DNA from: Sedimenticola sp.
GTDB taxonomy: Bacteria; Pseudomonadota; Gammaproteobacteria; Chromatiales; Chromatiaceae
Assembly (NCBI GenBank): GCA_027026755.1
Contig: JALVNE010000334.1
Location: 1 to 64,000, forward strand
DNA length: 64,000 bases
Direction: 5' to 3'
Positions 1-9,913 of this stretch are shown in pieces (positions within the stretch are counted from its first letter, which is position 1; each line of letters opens with the position of its first letter). Below the pieces are notes generated by a model. The model was not told the DNA's origin. It worked only from the letters and a program-made list of their open reading frames with translations, and did not search any database. The position numbers were made by a program, and so were the translations under genes.

Positions 1-1219
1 CGAATTCCAGTTCCAGGAACAGGGTGGCCAGGAAGGTGGTGATGAGAATGCCCGTTTCCGCCTTGCTGGCGCGGGTCAGCACCTTGATCTGGTGGAACTC
101 GATGAGATTCCACGCCACGAGCAGGATAACGCCCCCCATGGCGGCCACGGGGATATAGGCGGTCAGGGGGGCAATGAGCAGCACGATGAGCATCAGCAGC
201 ACGGCGGCGAAGATGGCTGACAGGGGAGTGACAGCCCCAGAGGCGTAGTTCACTCCAGAACGGGTGAAGGAACCTGAGCCTGCGTAGCTGGAAAAGAAAC
301 TGCCCACCATGTTGGAAAGCCCCTGGCCAATGAACTCCTGGTTGCTATCGATGCGCTGATGGGACTTGGTGGCGATGGCCCGGGATATGGACACGGCCTC
401 GATCAGGCCCAGCAGCGCCACGGCGAAGGCCTCCGGCGCCAGTTGCTGGATAGCAGCCAGGGAAAAGTCAGGCGAGGACAGAGGGGGCAGATGTGAGGGG
501 ATGGCCGGCACCAAGGCGACGCCGTGTTCCTGAGCACCCAGCACCAGGGCGATTACTGCACCGGCGACAAGGGCCAGCAGCAAATGTGGCAGCCTGGGAG
601 AAACTTTTTTCACCAGGATGGCGGTGAACAGGGTTCCCGCGGCAATGGCCAGCACATAGGGGTTGACGTTGCCTATCTGGTGGAAGATGTCCATCCATGT
701 GTGGGCAAAGGATTCGCCCCGGGGAATCTCAACCCCCAGCACGTGCTTGACCTGGCTGGTGGCAATGAGGATGGCGGCGCCCGCAGTAAAACCGACTACC
801 ACGGTGTGGGAGACGAAGTTGACCAGGGTGCCCAGGCGGGCGAGGCCGAACCCAAACTGATAAGCGCCGGCGATGAAAGTCAGGGTCAGCGCCATCTGGA
901 TGAACTCTGGAGAACCGGGTTCCGCGTAACGGCTGATGGAGGAGAACACCACAATGGAGATGGCCGTGGTAGGCCCCGAAATCAGATGCCGGGACGAACC
1001 GAACAGAGCGGCGATGATGGGCGTGACCATGGCCGTGTACAGGCCATACTCCGGTGGCAGTCCGGCAATGGTGGCAAAGGCGATGCCCTGGGGAAGAACG
1101 ATAATGGCCCCGGTCAGACCGGCGACAAAATCCTTCTTGACCGTTTCGGCATTGACCAGCGGCCACCAGTTGAGGAAGGGCAGGATGTACTTCAGCTTGT
1201 CAATGAGCTTGTTTTGCAT
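1..1219 (-). CDS. SulP family inorganic anion permease (partial, 3' end outside window)
   Basis: The reading frame starts at the ATG at 1219 and runs off the window edge. The N-terminal third has the SulP/SLC26 signature, including LPQGIAFATIAGLPPEYGL and then a SSRHLISGPTTA stretch, followed by hydrophobic membrane segments. SulP proteins carry sulfate, bicarbonate or related anions across the inner membrane and usually end in a cytoplasmic STAS domain, which would lie beyond the edge. One base separates this start from the stop of the upstream SLC13-type transporter, so the two are probably co-transcribed and translationally coupled. Substrate cannot be read from sequence; the SLC13 neighbour makes sulfate or another oxyanion reasonable. 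Confidence 0.93.
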   Translation of the reverse strand, partial: MQNKLIDKLKYILPFLNWWPLVNAETVKKDFVAGLTGAIIVLPQGIAFATIAGLPPEYGLYTAMVTPIIAALFGSSRHLISGPTTAISIVVFSSISRYAEPGSPEFIQMALTLTFIAGAYQFGFGLARLGTLVNFVSHTVVVGFTAGAAILIATSQVKHVLGVEIPRGESFAHTWMDIFHQIGNVNPYVLAIAAGTLFTAILVKKVSPRLPHLLLALVAGAVIALVLGAQEHGVALVPAIPSHLPPLSSPDFSLAAIQQLAPEAFAVALLGLIEAVSISRAIATKSHQRIDSNQEFIGQGLSNMVGSFFSSYAGSGSFTRSGVNYASGAVTPLSAIFAAVLLMLIVLLIAPLTAYIPVAAMGGVILLVAWNLIEFHQIKVLTRASKAETGILITTFLATLFLELEF

Positions 1220-1220
1220 C

Positions 1221-3194
1221 TCAGAAAACAAGGTTCATCATGCTGATGGCGACGATGAGGAAAAGGATGGTCATGATGCCCCCCGCGCGCATGAAGTCCT
1301 TCACCTTGTACCCTCCGGGCCCCATGATCAACGCGTTTACCTGGTGGGTGGGAATCAGGAAGGAGTTGGAGGTGGCAATGGCCACCGTCAGGGCGAACAC
1401 GGCAGGATTGGCGCCTTCTATGCCCAGAGCGATGTTCACTGCCAGGGGCACCAGCAGCACGGTGGCGCCCACATTGGACATGACCAGGGTGAAGAAAGTG
1501 GCCAGTGCCGCGATGGCGAACTGAATTACCCACAATGGCATCTCGCCCACCACGGACAGGGTCTGCTCCGCGATCCAGCGGGCGGTGCCTGAGGTTTCCA
1601 CCGCCAGCCCCAGGGGAATCAGGGAGGCCAGCAGGAACACTGTCTTCCAGGAGACGGCTTCATAGGCTTCCTCGATCTTGAGCACCCCGGACAACACCAT
1701 GCCCACCGCGCCGGTGAGCAGAGACACGGACAGGCGAAGATCGGTAAACAACACCAGGCACAGGGCGATGGCAAAGAACACGGCAGCCCAGCCCAACTTG
1801 TGGGGGCGTTCTTCTTCCTGGGGGAATTCCGTGGTGATGACCACGAAGTTGCGGTCTTTCTTCAAGCGCGTCAGATTGTCCCAGGCCGTGTGCACCACCA
1901 GGGTGTCGCCGGCCTGCAGGGGCAGATCCCGGATGTTGTCGCCTTCCCCCAGGGTTTCACCGTTGCGGTGCAGAGCCACCATAGCGATGCCATAGACCTT
2001 GCGCATCCATACATCCCGGGCGCTCTTGCCAATCAGGTTGGAACCTGGCGGAATGACGATTTCTGCAATACCGGCCTTGGTGGCTGCCAGGGATTCGGCG
2101 AAAGTACGCAGGGAATCGCGTTTCTTCAAACCGTATTTCTCGACAAAATGATCCAGATGTTCCGGAGCAGCCACGATACCCAATACCATGCCTGGCTCGA
2201 ATTCCGTATCCCGGGCAATGGTGTTGGGGCCGACCCGGGTTTCTTGTCCCGAGCGTTTGGTGGCGATGATGCGGATGCGGTAGGTGGTTTCCACATCGTC
2301 CAGCTTCTTTCCAACCAGCGGGCTGTCTTCCGGCACCACGACTTCATACAAGGCATAGTCGATGCCATAGACATTGTGCAGATAGTCCATGGTGCTGGAG
2401 GCTGTGGTGGAGCTGCCGTCTTTGTCAGTCTTGGTTGCCGGCAGGACGAAACGGCCGGCCAGGATGAAGTAGACGATGCCTGTCGCCACCAGCACCACGC
2501 CGATGGGCGTCACGGAGAACAGCCCCCAGGTTTCCATCTGTTGCTCGGGAGGCAGGGCTTTGTTGGACGTCAGGATCAGGTCATTGAGCAGAATCAGGGG
2601 AGATGAGCCGACCATGGTGACCGTGCCGCCGAGAATGGCGCAGAAGCCCATGGGCATGAGCAGCCTGGACAGGGGAATGCCGGAACGGGCGGAAATCCGG
2701 GATACCACCGGCAGGAACAGGGCGGCCGCGCCCACGTTCTGCATGAAGGAGGAAATGAAGGCCACGGTGCCGGAAATGATGGGAATGATGCGCTTTTCCG
2801 TGGTGCCGCCCACCTTGAGAATGAAAGCCGCCACCTTGGACATGAGCCCTGTCTTGTCCAGTCCCGCGCCGATGATCATCACTGCGATGATGGACATGAC
2901 CGCGTTACTGCCAAAACCGTCGAACAGGTGCTGATTGTCCACCAGTCCCTGCTTCAGGCCCATGAGCGGCGCGAACAGGGAGGTAAGACCCAGGAGCACC
3001 ATGATACAAACTGCCGCCACATCAACGTCCACGATCTCGAAAGCAAACAGATAGATGGTCAGCACCAGTATGGCGACCACCCAGGCGACTTCCGTACTCG
3101 GGCTGACGACAGCCAGGCCGACGGCCAGGAGGGCGAAAATGCCTGCTGCAACGAGCTGCTTCACGGGAAGGGATTTGGCGGATTTTTCTGACAT
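1221..3194 (-). CDS. SLC13/DASS family transporter with two TrkA-C (RCK_C) domains
   Basis: A 657-aa membrane protein. It has hydrophobic segments in the first ~260 residues, a cytoplasmic insert of ~180 residues with two RCK_C-like repeats (starts seen as VVPEDSPLVGKKLDDV and VIPPGSNLIGKSARDV), then a second membrane half with the typical SNVGATVLLVPLAVNIA motif. This architecture is known from sodium:sulfate/dicarboxylate symporters of the SAC1-like group; the RCK_C repeats probably sense a ligand. The ATG at 3194 is preceded by AAGG about 8 bases upstream. It is the first gene of a two-gene unit with the SulP permease. A promoter-like pair lies about 50 bases upstream. Sulfate is the likeliest substrate but is inferred. 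Confidence 0.92.
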   Translation of the reverse strand: MSEKSAKSLPVKQLVAAGIFALLAVGLAVVSPSTEVAWVVAILVLTIYLFAFEIVDVDVAAVCIMVLLGLTSLFAPLMGLKQGLVDNQHLFDGFGSNAVMSIIAVMIIGAGLDKTGLMSKVAAFILKVGGTTEKRIIPIISGTVAFISSFMQNVGAAALFLPVVSRISARSGIPLSRLLMPMGFCAILGGTVTMVGSSPLILLNDLILTSNKALPPEQQMETWGLFSVTPIGVVLVATGIVYFILAGRFVLPATKTDKDGSSTTASSTMDYLHNVYGIDYALYEVVVPEDSPLVGKKLDDVETTYRIRIIATKRSGQETRVGPNTIARDTEFEPGMVLGIVAAPEHLDHFVEKYGLKKRDSLRTFAESLAATKAGIAEIVIPPGSNLIGKSARDVWMRKVYGIAMVALHRNGETLGEGDNIRDLPLQAGDTLVVHTAWDNLTRLKKDRNFVVITTEFPQEEERPHKLGWAAVFFAIALCLVLFTDLRLSVSLLTGAVGMVLSGVLKIEEAYEAVSWKTVFLLASLIPLGLAVETSGTARWIAEQTLSVVGEMPLWVIQFAIAALATFFTLVMSNVGATVLLVPLAVNIALGIEGANPAVFALTVAIATSNSFLIPTHQVNALIMGPGGYKVKDFMRAGGIMTILFLIVAISMMNLVF

Positions 3195-3243
3195 AAGCGC
3201 GACCTTGAGAAGTAGTATATCAGTAGATTATGGAAATCTAATT

Positions 3244-3273
3244 ATTATACCTTATGTAGGGTTTCTCCTTCAA
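3244..3273 (-). promoter_or_regulatory. Putative sigma70 promoter of the SLC13/SulP unit
   Basis: Read on the minus strand, TTGAAG (3273-3268) and a perfect TATAAT (3249-3244) are separated by 18 bases. The start codon at 3194 lies about 50 bases downstream. Sequence match only; no experimental support. Confidence 0.5.
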
Positions 3274-3395
3274 GTTCAGCCACCATACCGGGATGGTCTC
3301 CGTGGTATATGAATGCCCTCAATCCGGGGCATGGCTGGCGCAATACGGAGGACCGGGACGTTTCCGCGCAAGTATGTATCTTCCGGGCCGCTGAT

Positions 3396-4163
3396 TCAGG
3401 AGGCTTGGGGCAGGTAGATGTCATAGCGGGTCTTGACGCCCTTGATTTGGAAATCCGGCGCCAACTTGCCAAGAAAGTCCGCGCGGAAGGGGCGTTTCAC
3501 CGCAACGCGTCGGCGGGCACGGCGGCGCGCCAGTTGGAGCAGTTCAGGGCCCTGGCTGTCCTGCCCAAGGAGGCGTTGCAGGCTTTGCATTTCTTTTTTC
3601 GCCAGGGCGGCTTTGCCCTTGTGGGGGTACATGGGGTCCAGATAGATGCTGTGCGGATATTCGTCCGCGGGCAGGGCGGTGAGCAGGGGAAGAGCATTTC
3701 CCTGAACCAGGGACAGGCGTCCGATGATGTCCGCCAGTTCCGCGGCTTCTCGCGCCCGGCGCAGGCCGTCTTCCAGCAGGGCATGGACGATGGGGGACTG
3801 CTCCACCATGTGCACCTCGCAGCCCAGGGTGGCCAGCACGAAGGCGTCCCGCCCCAGGCCCGCCGTGGCGTCCAGCACCCGGGGGGTGAATCCCGGTTTC
3901 ATGCCCACAGCCCGGGCCAGGGAGGATTTGCGTCCTTCGCCTTGGCGGCGGCGGTGGGCGGCCTTGCCTTCGAGAAAATCCACGAACACTGGGCCAGGTG
4001 CCTTCGCACCGGTTTGGCACAATTGCAACCGGTCCTGGCTGTATTCCAGGTAGAACTCGGCATCTGGAGGCGGGGTGCCGGTCAGGGGGCAGCCCAGCCT
4101 GGCCGCCAGGGCTTCCGATTCGCGGGCGTATTCCGGCGAAGCCAGGACCACGACCGTCGTCAT
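3396..4163 (-). CDS. rsmJ: 16S rRNA (guanine1516-N2)-methyltransferase
   Basis: A 255-aa class I SAM-dependent methyltransferase close in length to E. coli RsmJ (250 aa). The SAM-binding motif I reads LDATAGLGRDAFVLATLG, followed by the acidic loop VEQSP. The catalytic motif IV is YLDPMYPHKGKAAL, typical of RsmJ/YhiQ. The enzyme methylates G1516 of 16S rRNA in the small subunit. The ATG overlaps the stop of bioA (ATGA), so it is the last gene of a ubiA-bioA-rsmJ unit read leftward. No terminator with a clear T run was seen before the SLC13 promoter region. Confidence 0.94.
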   Translation of the reverse strand: MTTVVVLASPEYARESEALAARLGCPLTGTPPPDAEFYLEYSQDRLQLCQTGAKAPGPVFVDFLEGKAAHRRRQGEGRKSSLARAVGMKPGFTPRVLDATAGLGRDAFVLATLGCEVHMVEQSPIVHALLEDGLRRAREAAELADIIGRLSLVQGNALPLLTALPADEYPHSIYLDPMYPHKGKAALAKKEMQSLQRLLGQDSQGPELLQLARRRARRRVAVKRPFRADFLGKLAPDFQIKGVKTRYDIYLPQAS

Positions 4164-5437
4164 GCTGTTTCGTCGAGTACCCGGGTCACGGCGGCGCAGA
4201 GCCTTTGCAGCTCTTCGTCGCTAATGACATAAGGCGGCATGAGATACACCAGCTTGCCAAACGGGCGCACCCAGACGCCTTGTTGGACGAAGGCGGGCTG
4301 GATCTGATCCATGTCCACCGGCGTATTCATCTCCACCACGCCAATGCCCCCCAGCACCCGCACCTCGGCCACGCCCTCCATTTCCCGGCAGGCCGCAAGT
4401 CCCGTCTCCAGCCCTTGCTGGATGCGGGCTACATTGCTGCGCCAGTCGCTGTCCAGCAACAGGTCGATGCTGGCATTGGCCACGGCGCAGGCCAGGGGAT
4501 TGGCCATGAAGGTGGGGCCGTGCATGAAGGCTCCGGGCGGATTGTGGCTGATGGTTTCGCTGATCTCCCGGGTGCTCAGGGTGGCGGCCAGAGTCATATA
4601 ACCGCCGGTGAGAGCCTTGCCCAGGCAGAGGATGTCCGGGCTGATATCCGCGTGCTCGCAGGCGAACAGCCGGCCGGTGCGGCCGAAACCTGTGGCAATT
4701 TCGTCCAGAATGAGCAGCACCTGGTGCTCGTCACAGAGCTGGCGCACCCGGCGCAGATAGCCGGGCGCATAGAAACGCATGCCCCCCGCGCCCTGAACGA
4801 TGGGTTCCAGGATGACGGCGGCGATGTCTTTGCTATGCCGTTCCAGCAAACGGCTGAATTCGGCGATATGAGAATCATCAAATGCTTCGCCAAAAGCAGG
4901 CGTGGGCGGCGGGGCGAAAAGCTGCTGGTTCAGGCTGCCCTGGAACAGGCTGTGCATGCCGGTGACAGGATCGCATACGGACATGGCGCCAAAGGTATCG
5001 CCGTGGTAGCCCTTGCGCACCGTGAGAAAACGCGAGCGCGTCTGGCCCTTGGCCTGCCAGTACTGGATGGCCATCTTCATGGCCACTTCCACGGCCACAG
5101 AGCCGGAATCGGCGAAGAACAGGCTCTGCAATGGCGCGGGCGTCAGTTCCACGAGCTTGTTTGCCAGCGTTACGGCAGGAGGATGGGTGAGCCCGCCAAA
5201 CATCACATGGGCCATGTCCTGCAACTGGTTCTGGATGGCCTGGTTGAGTACCGGGTGATTGTAACCATGGATGACGGACCACCAGGATGCCATGCCGTCG
5301 ATGAGCTGCCGTCCGTCGGCCAGGGTCAGGTACAGGCCCCTGGCGGATACTACGGGAAACACCGGGCCACCACCCATGGCGGCGTAGGGATGCCATACAT
5401 GGGCGCGATCCAGTTGCAGGAGCTGATCCGGGGTCAC
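4160..5437 (-). CDS. bioA: Adenosylmethionine-8-amino-7-oxononanoate aminotransferase
   Basis: A class III PLP-dependent aminotransferase that converts KAPA to DAPA with SAM as amino donor in biotin synthesis. The start is taken at the GTG at 5437, which overlaps the ubiA stop (GTGA) and gives 425 aa, matching the usual ~425-430. The protein then begins [20 protein letters not shown], the standard BioA N-terminus. The frame is open further upstream to 5545 but that part overlaps ubiA. The PLP lysine lies in [16 protein letters not shown], and [14 protein letters not shown] holds the cofactor-binding aspartate. No other biotin gene is in the window. It overlaps rsmJ by 4 bases. Confidence 0.95.
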   Translation of the reverse strand: MTPDQLLQLDRAHVWHPYAAMGGGPVFPVVSARGLYLTLADGRQLIDGMASWWSVIHGYNHPVLNQAIQNQLQDMAHVMFGGLTHPPAVTLANKLVELTPAPLQSLFFADSGSVAVEVAMKMAIQYWQAKGQTRSRFLTVRKGYHGDTFGAMSVCDPVTGMHSLFQGSLNQQLFAPPPTPAFGEAFDDSHIAEFSRLLERHSKDIAAVILEPIVQGAGGMRFYAPGYLRRVRQLCDEHQVLLILDEIATGFGRTGRLFACEHADISPDILCLGKALTGGYMTLAATLSTREISETISHNPPGAFMHGPTFMANPLACAVANASIDLLLDSDWRSNVARIQQGLETGLAACREMEGVAEVRVLGGIGVVEMNTPVDMDQIQPAFVQQGVWVRPFGKLVYLMPPYVISDEELQRLCAAVTRVLDETA

Positions 5438-6306
5438 GGCAGATGATAATGGGCGAGAATGCCCAGAAAGATCACCACGCCCACCCAATGATTGTGCAGG
5501 AAGGCCCGGAAACAGGCGTCTCTTTCCCTGTTGCGAATCAGCCACTGATGATAGAGCATGAGCCCGGCGGCGAATCCCAGGGCCATGTAATAGTACCTGC
5601 CCAGCATGAACAGCTGGCCCACATGGTAAAGGATGCCAAAGAAGAGCAGTTGCAGCAGGCCGATGATGAGCCGGTCATAACGGCCGAACAGAATGGCCGT
5701 GGATTTGACCCCGATCTTCAGGTCGTCGTCCCTGTCCACCATGGCGTACATGGTGTCGTAGATGAGGGCCCACACCAGTACTGCGAGGAACAGCCACCAG
5801 GCACGCGGGTCTATGCTGCCGTTCTGAGCGGCGAAGACCATGGGCACGGCCCAACCGAAGGCCGCGCCCAGGTAGGCCTGGGGCAGGCGGGTGAAACGCT
5901 TGGTGAAGGGATAACTGGCCGCCAGAAAGGCGCCCACGAAAGACAGAAGAATGGTCAGGGTATTGAGACTGAGCACCAGCAGGAAAGCCAGGGATACCAG
6001 CAGGGCGAACAGCCACAACGCCTCTTTTTCACTGATTACGCCAGCGGTCAGGGGGCGCTGGGCAGTGCGTTTGACATGACGGTCGATGTTTCTGTCTGCG
6101 TAATCGTTGATGACGCAGCCTGCCGAGCGCATCAGCACCACGCCAGCGACGAACACCATCACCAGCCAGGGCTTGGGATGGCCCTCAGCGGCGATCCACA
6201 GGGCCCAGAGGGTGGGCCAGAGCAGCAACAGAATACCGATGGGCTTGTCCAGGCGCATCAGGCGGGCATAGGCCAGCCATCGGCTTGGGGACGCGGTGTT
6301 TTCCAA
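5434..6306 (-). CDS. ubiA: 4-hydroxybenzoate polyprenyltransferase (ubiquinone synthesis)
   Basis: Membrane prenyltransferase that attaches the polyprenyl chain to 4-hydroxybenzoate. The two aspartate-rich motifs are visible: [15 protein letters not shown] and [16 protein letters not shown], separated by hydrophobic helices. I choose the TTG at 6306, preceded by AAAAGG with a 7-base spacer. It gives 290 aa, the E. coli length, and puts 16 residues before MRLDKPIG as in known UbiA proteins. Upstream ATGs at 6390 or 6372 in the same frame would add residues without family support and would run into the divergent M48 gene. The stop overlaps the bioA start by 4 bases. Confidence 0.92.
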   Translation of the reverse strand: MENTASPSRWLAYARLMRLDKPIGILLLLWPTLWALWIAAEGHPKPWLVMVFVAGVVLMRSAGCVINDYADRNIDRHVKRTAQRPLTAGVISEKEALWLFALLVSLAFLLVLSLNTLTILLSFVGAFLAASYPFTKRFTRLPQAYLGAAFGWAVPMVFAAQNGSIDPRAWWLFLAVLVWALIYDTMYAMVDRDDDLKIGVKSTAILFGRYDRLIIGLLQLLFFGILYHVGQLFMLGRYYYMALGFAAGLMLYHQWLIRNRERDACFRAFLHNHWVGVVIFLGILAHYHLP

Positions 6307-6388
6307 GGCGCGGCCTTTTGATGACGATTCAGAGAATACGCTATCATAGCAAACCCCCCTTTTGCCGTTCATCCATGTGTTTTCCGTC

Positions 6389-7207
6389 ATGATCCAAAAG
6401 CTGTTGCTGCCCTTCGTCCTTACGCTCTTTCTGGGCGCCTGCGCCACCAGTCCCACGGGCCGGCACCAGCTCATGCTGGTCAGTCCTTCCCAGGCGGTAC
6501 AGGCGTCGGCCAAGGCCTATCCTGAAAAGCTGAAGGAATACGCCGCCAAGGGCAAGCTGAACAACCGCCCCGGAATGCTCGCCCGGGTGAAGCAGATTAC
6601 CGGTCGTCTCATCGCCCAAGCCATCCGCATGTATCCCGAAAGCCGCAAATGGGACTGGGAAGTGGTGCTCATCGACGATCCGGACACCGTCAATGCCTGG
6701 TGCATGGCCGGGGGCAAGATGGCAGTCTATACGGGGCTGATAGAAAAACTGCATCCCACGGATGACGAGCTGGCCCAGGTCATGGCCCATGAGATCAGCC
6801 ATGCCCTGGCCAATCATGTGGCGGAACAGATGTCCGTCGCCCTGGCTTCACAGCTTGGTCTGGCGGTGCTTTCCGCCACGGCCCTGCACGACAGCCGCTA
6901 CCGCACGGCGGCCCTCACGGGCGCGGCCCTGGCGGCTACCCTGGCCATCAAGTTGCCCTACAGCCGCAAGGCCGAGTCCGAGGCGGACCGCATTGGCATC
7001 GAGCTGGCGGCCAGGGCAGGTTATGATCCTGGGTCTGCCGCGACCCTGTGGCAAAAAATGGGACAGCTCAACACAGGCGCGCCACCGGAAATTCTCAATA
7101 CACACCCGTCGGCAGCACACCGTCAGGAAGCCCTGAAAGCCCTGGCGCCCCGGATGATGAAGTATTACCACCCGGAAGCGCCTCATCCTGTCTATCCCCT
7201 GGACTGA
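6389..7207 (+). CDS. M48 family metalloprotease, lipoprotein (LoiP/YcaL-like)
   Basis: A 272-aa protein from the ATG at 6389. Residues 1-18 form a lipoprotein signal (hydrophobic core PFVLTLFLG then the lipobox ending in Cys in LGAC), so it is probably anchored in the outer membrane and faces the periplasm. The zinc-binding HExxH motif is HEISH inside [13 protein letters not shown], and a downstream SEADRIG supplies the third ligand glutamate. M48 proteases of this kind handle outer-membrane protein quality control. The frame is open to a TTG at 6362, but only the internal ATG gives a proper signal peptide. It is divergent from ubiA. Confidence 0.93.
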   Translation: MIQKLLLPFVLTLFLGACATSPTGRHQLMLVSPSQAVQASAKAYPEKLKEYAAKGKLNNRPGMLARVKQITGRLIAQAIRMYPESRKWDWEVVLIDDPDTVNAWCMAGGKMAVYTGLIEKLHPTDDELAQVMAHEISHALANHVAEQMSVALASQLGLAVLSATALHDSRYRTAALTGAALAATLAIKLPYSRKAESEADRIGIELAARAGYDPGSAATLWQKMGQLNTGAPPEILNTHPSAAHRQEALKALAPRMMKYYHPEAPHPVYPLD

Positions 7208-7222
7208 GTCACTCTTGTGAAA

Positions 7223-7237
7223 TACCCATTATGGGTA
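7223..7237. promoter_or_regulatory. Perfect 15-bp palindrome over the start codon of the HTH gene
   Basis: TACCCAT-T-ATGGGTA is a perfect inverted repeat whose right arm contains the ATG of the winged-helix gene (7231). No Shine-Dalgarno is visible just upstream. Its place and symmetry suggest an autoregulatory operator bound by that protein; the function is inferred. Confidence 0.55.
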
Positions 7238-7596
7238 ATCTGACAACAGCCGGGCATTCCGGGCCAACAAGCCGCAAGGTGGCGACCGCGGGCAGCACGG
7301 CGCCCACCAACTTGGCCGACGCCCTGTTCACCGCCACCCAGCAGCGGGTGCTGGGGTTGCTGTTTGGCGAGCCCGAGCGCAGCTTCTACACCTCCGAGCT
7401 GATCGACCGCATCGGCGCCGGCTCGGGCGCTGTCCAGCGCGAACTCAAACGTCTGACCGAGAGCGGCCTGCTGACCGTCAAGCGCATCGGCAACCAGAAG
7501 CACTACCAAGCCAACCCTGACTCGCCGGTGTTCGAGGAACTGTGCGGCCTGGTGAGGAAGACCGTGGGACCGGCCGGATTGGGAAAGAGTTTGTGA
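7231..7596 (+). CDS. Winged-helix (ArsR-like) transcriptional regulator
   Basis: A 121-aa protein. After a ~30-residue polar N-terminus, LFTATQQRVLGLLFG, SFYTSELIDRIGAGSGAVQR and LTVKRIGNQKHYQ form a winged helix-turn-helix with recognition helix and wing. Proteins of this type are often paired with nucleotidyltransferases or sit at the head of defence loci. Here the stop overlaps the hsdR start (TGATG), so it is the first gene of the type I restriction operon and probably regulates it. The ATG sits in a perfect palindrome (7223-7237), suggesting autorepression. Confidence 0.8.
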   Translation: MGNLTTAGHSGPTSRKVATAGSTAPTNLADALFTATQQRVLGLLFGEPERSFYTSELIDRIGAGSGAVQRELKRLTESGLLTVKRIGNQKHYQANPDSPVFEELCGLVRKTVGPAGLGKSL

Positions 7597-9660
7597 TGAC
7601 GCCGCCGGCCGGACAAAAGGAAGCCTTTTCCCGCGTTGTGATCGATGCCCAACTCAAGGATGTTGGCTGGGATCTTACCGATGGCACAAGCGTCCGCTAC
7701 GAGTACCAGTTGCCGGACGGCACCTTCGCTGATTACGTGCTGTGCGACCGCCACGGCCGTGCCATGGCGGTAGTGGAGGCCAAGCGGGCTGCCGTCAATC
7801 TGCAGGAGGCCGCGGAACAGGGCAGGGCCTATGCCGAACAGCTCGATGGCGTGCCCTTTGTCTTCCTCGCCAATGGCGACGAAATCCTCTTCTGGGATTA
7901 TGAAAACGAAGCCTACCCACGCCCCGTCAGCACCTTCTTCAACCAGCCGGATCTCGAGCGCCGCATCGCCGGCCGGAAGGTCCGCATGGACCCGCTCACC
8001 GTTCCTGTGGACAAACGGATCGCGGGGCGGGACTATCAGCAGGAATGCATCGACACCCTGTGCCGGGAGATGAACGCCGGCCGGCGCAAGCTGTTGGTGG
8101 AAATGGCCACCGGCACCGGCAAGACCCGCACCGCCGCCGCCCTGATCAAGCGCCTGTTCGAGGCCAACGTCGTCACCCGTGTCCTGTTACGTGCTGCGCG
8201 CCGGGCGCCGCTTCCAGGACGAGAAGCGCATCACCATCACCACCCTGCAGAGCATGATCAACATCTACCGGGACTATTCCTCGGGCTATTTCGATCTAGT
8301 CATCACCGACGAGTGCCACCGCAGCATCTATGGCAAGTGGAGCGGCATCCTCAAGTACTTCGATGGCATCCAGATCGGCCTGACCGCCACGCCCTTCACC
8401 AGCGAGATCGAAACAGGTGACGAGGAGGATCGGGAGTTCGTCCGTGACACCCTGCGCTTCTTCGAGGTGGACCAGCCCACCTTCCGCTACGATCTGCGCC
8501 AGGCTGTCAATGACGGTTACCTGGTCCCCTACCAGATCTACAAAGCCAAGACGGTGAAGACCGCCGCCGAGGGCGGCTTCGAGGTGAAAAAGGACGAACT
8601 GGACTGGTCCGCCATGTCACCCAAAGTCCGTGAGGAATTCGAGCGGCTTTTCGCCAGTACCGACAGCATCAAGGTCGATCCCAACGCCCTGGAGCGCAAG
8701 TTCACTATCCCCGAGCGCAACCGTGCCATCGTGCGGGAATTCAAGCAGGTGATGGAGAACGGCTACACCGATGCCAAGGGTGTTCTGCGCAAACCACTGA
8801 TCGGCAAGACCATCGTCTTCGCCGTCACCAAACGGCATGCCGAGACCCTGGCGCAGATGTTCGACGAGGCCTTCGCCCACGAGAAACCCTCGCCGGAGGC
8901 GCGCTATGCCGATTTCGTCGTCTCCGGATTCGGCAAGGACGACACCCTGGACGCGGCCACCAGGATCAAGCGGTTCAAGAAGGAGAAATTCCCGCAGATC
9001 CTCGTTTCCGTGAACATGCTCGATACCGGCTTCGACGCCCCCGAGGTGGTCAACCTGGTCATGGCGCGCTTCACCCGCTCGGTGATCCTCTACCGGCAGA
9101 TGCGCGGCCGTGGCACCCGCAAGGCGCGGGGCAAGGCCCTGTTCACCCTGTTCGATTTCGTCGGCGTCACCGATTACCACGATGACGACGAAACCATGCC
9201 GGAAGGCGGGATCATCCGGGAATCGAGGCCGCGCAGCCGGCACGAGCCCCGCACCTTGCTGACCCTGGACGTCGACGACCACATCGACCCCACCACCCGC
9301 GAATGGGTGACCATCGACGACAACGGAAATTTCGTCTTCCTGGACCCGGACGAGCAGCAGGCCGCCCTGCTGGCGGCCCGGTTCGAGGCCTGGTTCAACA
9401 GCCAGCCGGGCCTGCATTCGGACCAGAAGCGGCTGCTGCTCACCATCGGCGAATACATCAAAGCCAATGCCGGCCGGCTGGAGGGTTTCACCCTGGATCA
9501 CTTCGTGGTTCCGCCGTTCTCCAACATCGGCGGCCTGCAGCGCGCCATACAGACCTTCGGTTCCGAAGAGGGACTTGTCCGGGTGCTCGACAGCCTCAAC
9601 CAAGCCCTGTTCGGACCTGGAACAACGGAAGTTGCGCTGGAATTGCCGACGAATCAATGA
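7596..9660 (+). pseudogene. hsdR: Type I restriction endonuclease subunit R, broken by internal deletion and frameshift
   Basis: The 5' part (7596 to about 8180) encodes the HSDR_N nuclease domain (FADYVLCDRHGRAMAVVEAKR, with the E-x-K of the PD-(D/E)xK site) and the Walker A motif VEMATGTGKTRTAAALIK. The frame then shifts near 8178. The 3' part (from about 8179) resumes with CYVLRAGRRFQDEKRITITT, the DECH box (ITDECHRS), GLTATP, helicase motifs V and VI, and the C-terminal domain to 9660. At the joint RVL is followed directly by CYVLRAGRRF. Family members have about 25 residues there (helicase motif Ia), so the break is a deletion of roughly 80 bp rather than a single-base error. Restriction activity should be lost. 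Confidence 0.85.
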
Positions 9661-9706
9661 TCGACTAGGATAACGTAATACCACTGGGACAAACAGGAAC
9701 CCCACC

Positions 9707-9913
9707 ATGGAAGCTGTGAAGATCTCACCCAAATATCAGGTTGTTATTCCCAAGCGGATCCGCGACGCCCTGCACCTGCGTCCAGGCCAGCGGCTGCAGA
9801 TCATGGAAATCGGCAATCGCATTGAACTTATCCCCGAGCGCTCAATAAAGGAAATGGAAGGCTTCCTTGAAGGCATCGACACCGAGGTTCCCCGAGAGGA
9901 CGACCGCCTGTGA
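9707..9913 (+). CDS. vapB: AbrB/SpoVT-type antitoxin (VapB)
   Basis: A 68-aa swapped-hairpin AbrB-fold protein: VKISPKYQVVIPKRIRDALHL followed by RPGQRLQIMEIGNRIEL is the family signature. The C-terminal tail (EGFLEGIDTEV...) probably wraps the toxin. It starts 46 bases after the hsdR stop, with AGGA 8 bases before the ATG, and its stop overlaps the vapC start (GTGA). As in other VapBC pairs the complex is expected to repress its own promoter, but I saw no clear palindrome. Confidence 0.9.
   Translation: MEAVKISPKYQVVIPKRIRDALHLRPGQRLQIMEIGNRIELIPERSIKEMEGFLEGIDTEVPREDDRL

Noticed and set aside
8617-9732. Long minus-strand open frame (371 codons) opposite hsdR
   Set aside because: It is a mirror of a GC-rich coding strand; the plus strand has clear helicase motifs and the minus product has no recognisable domain.
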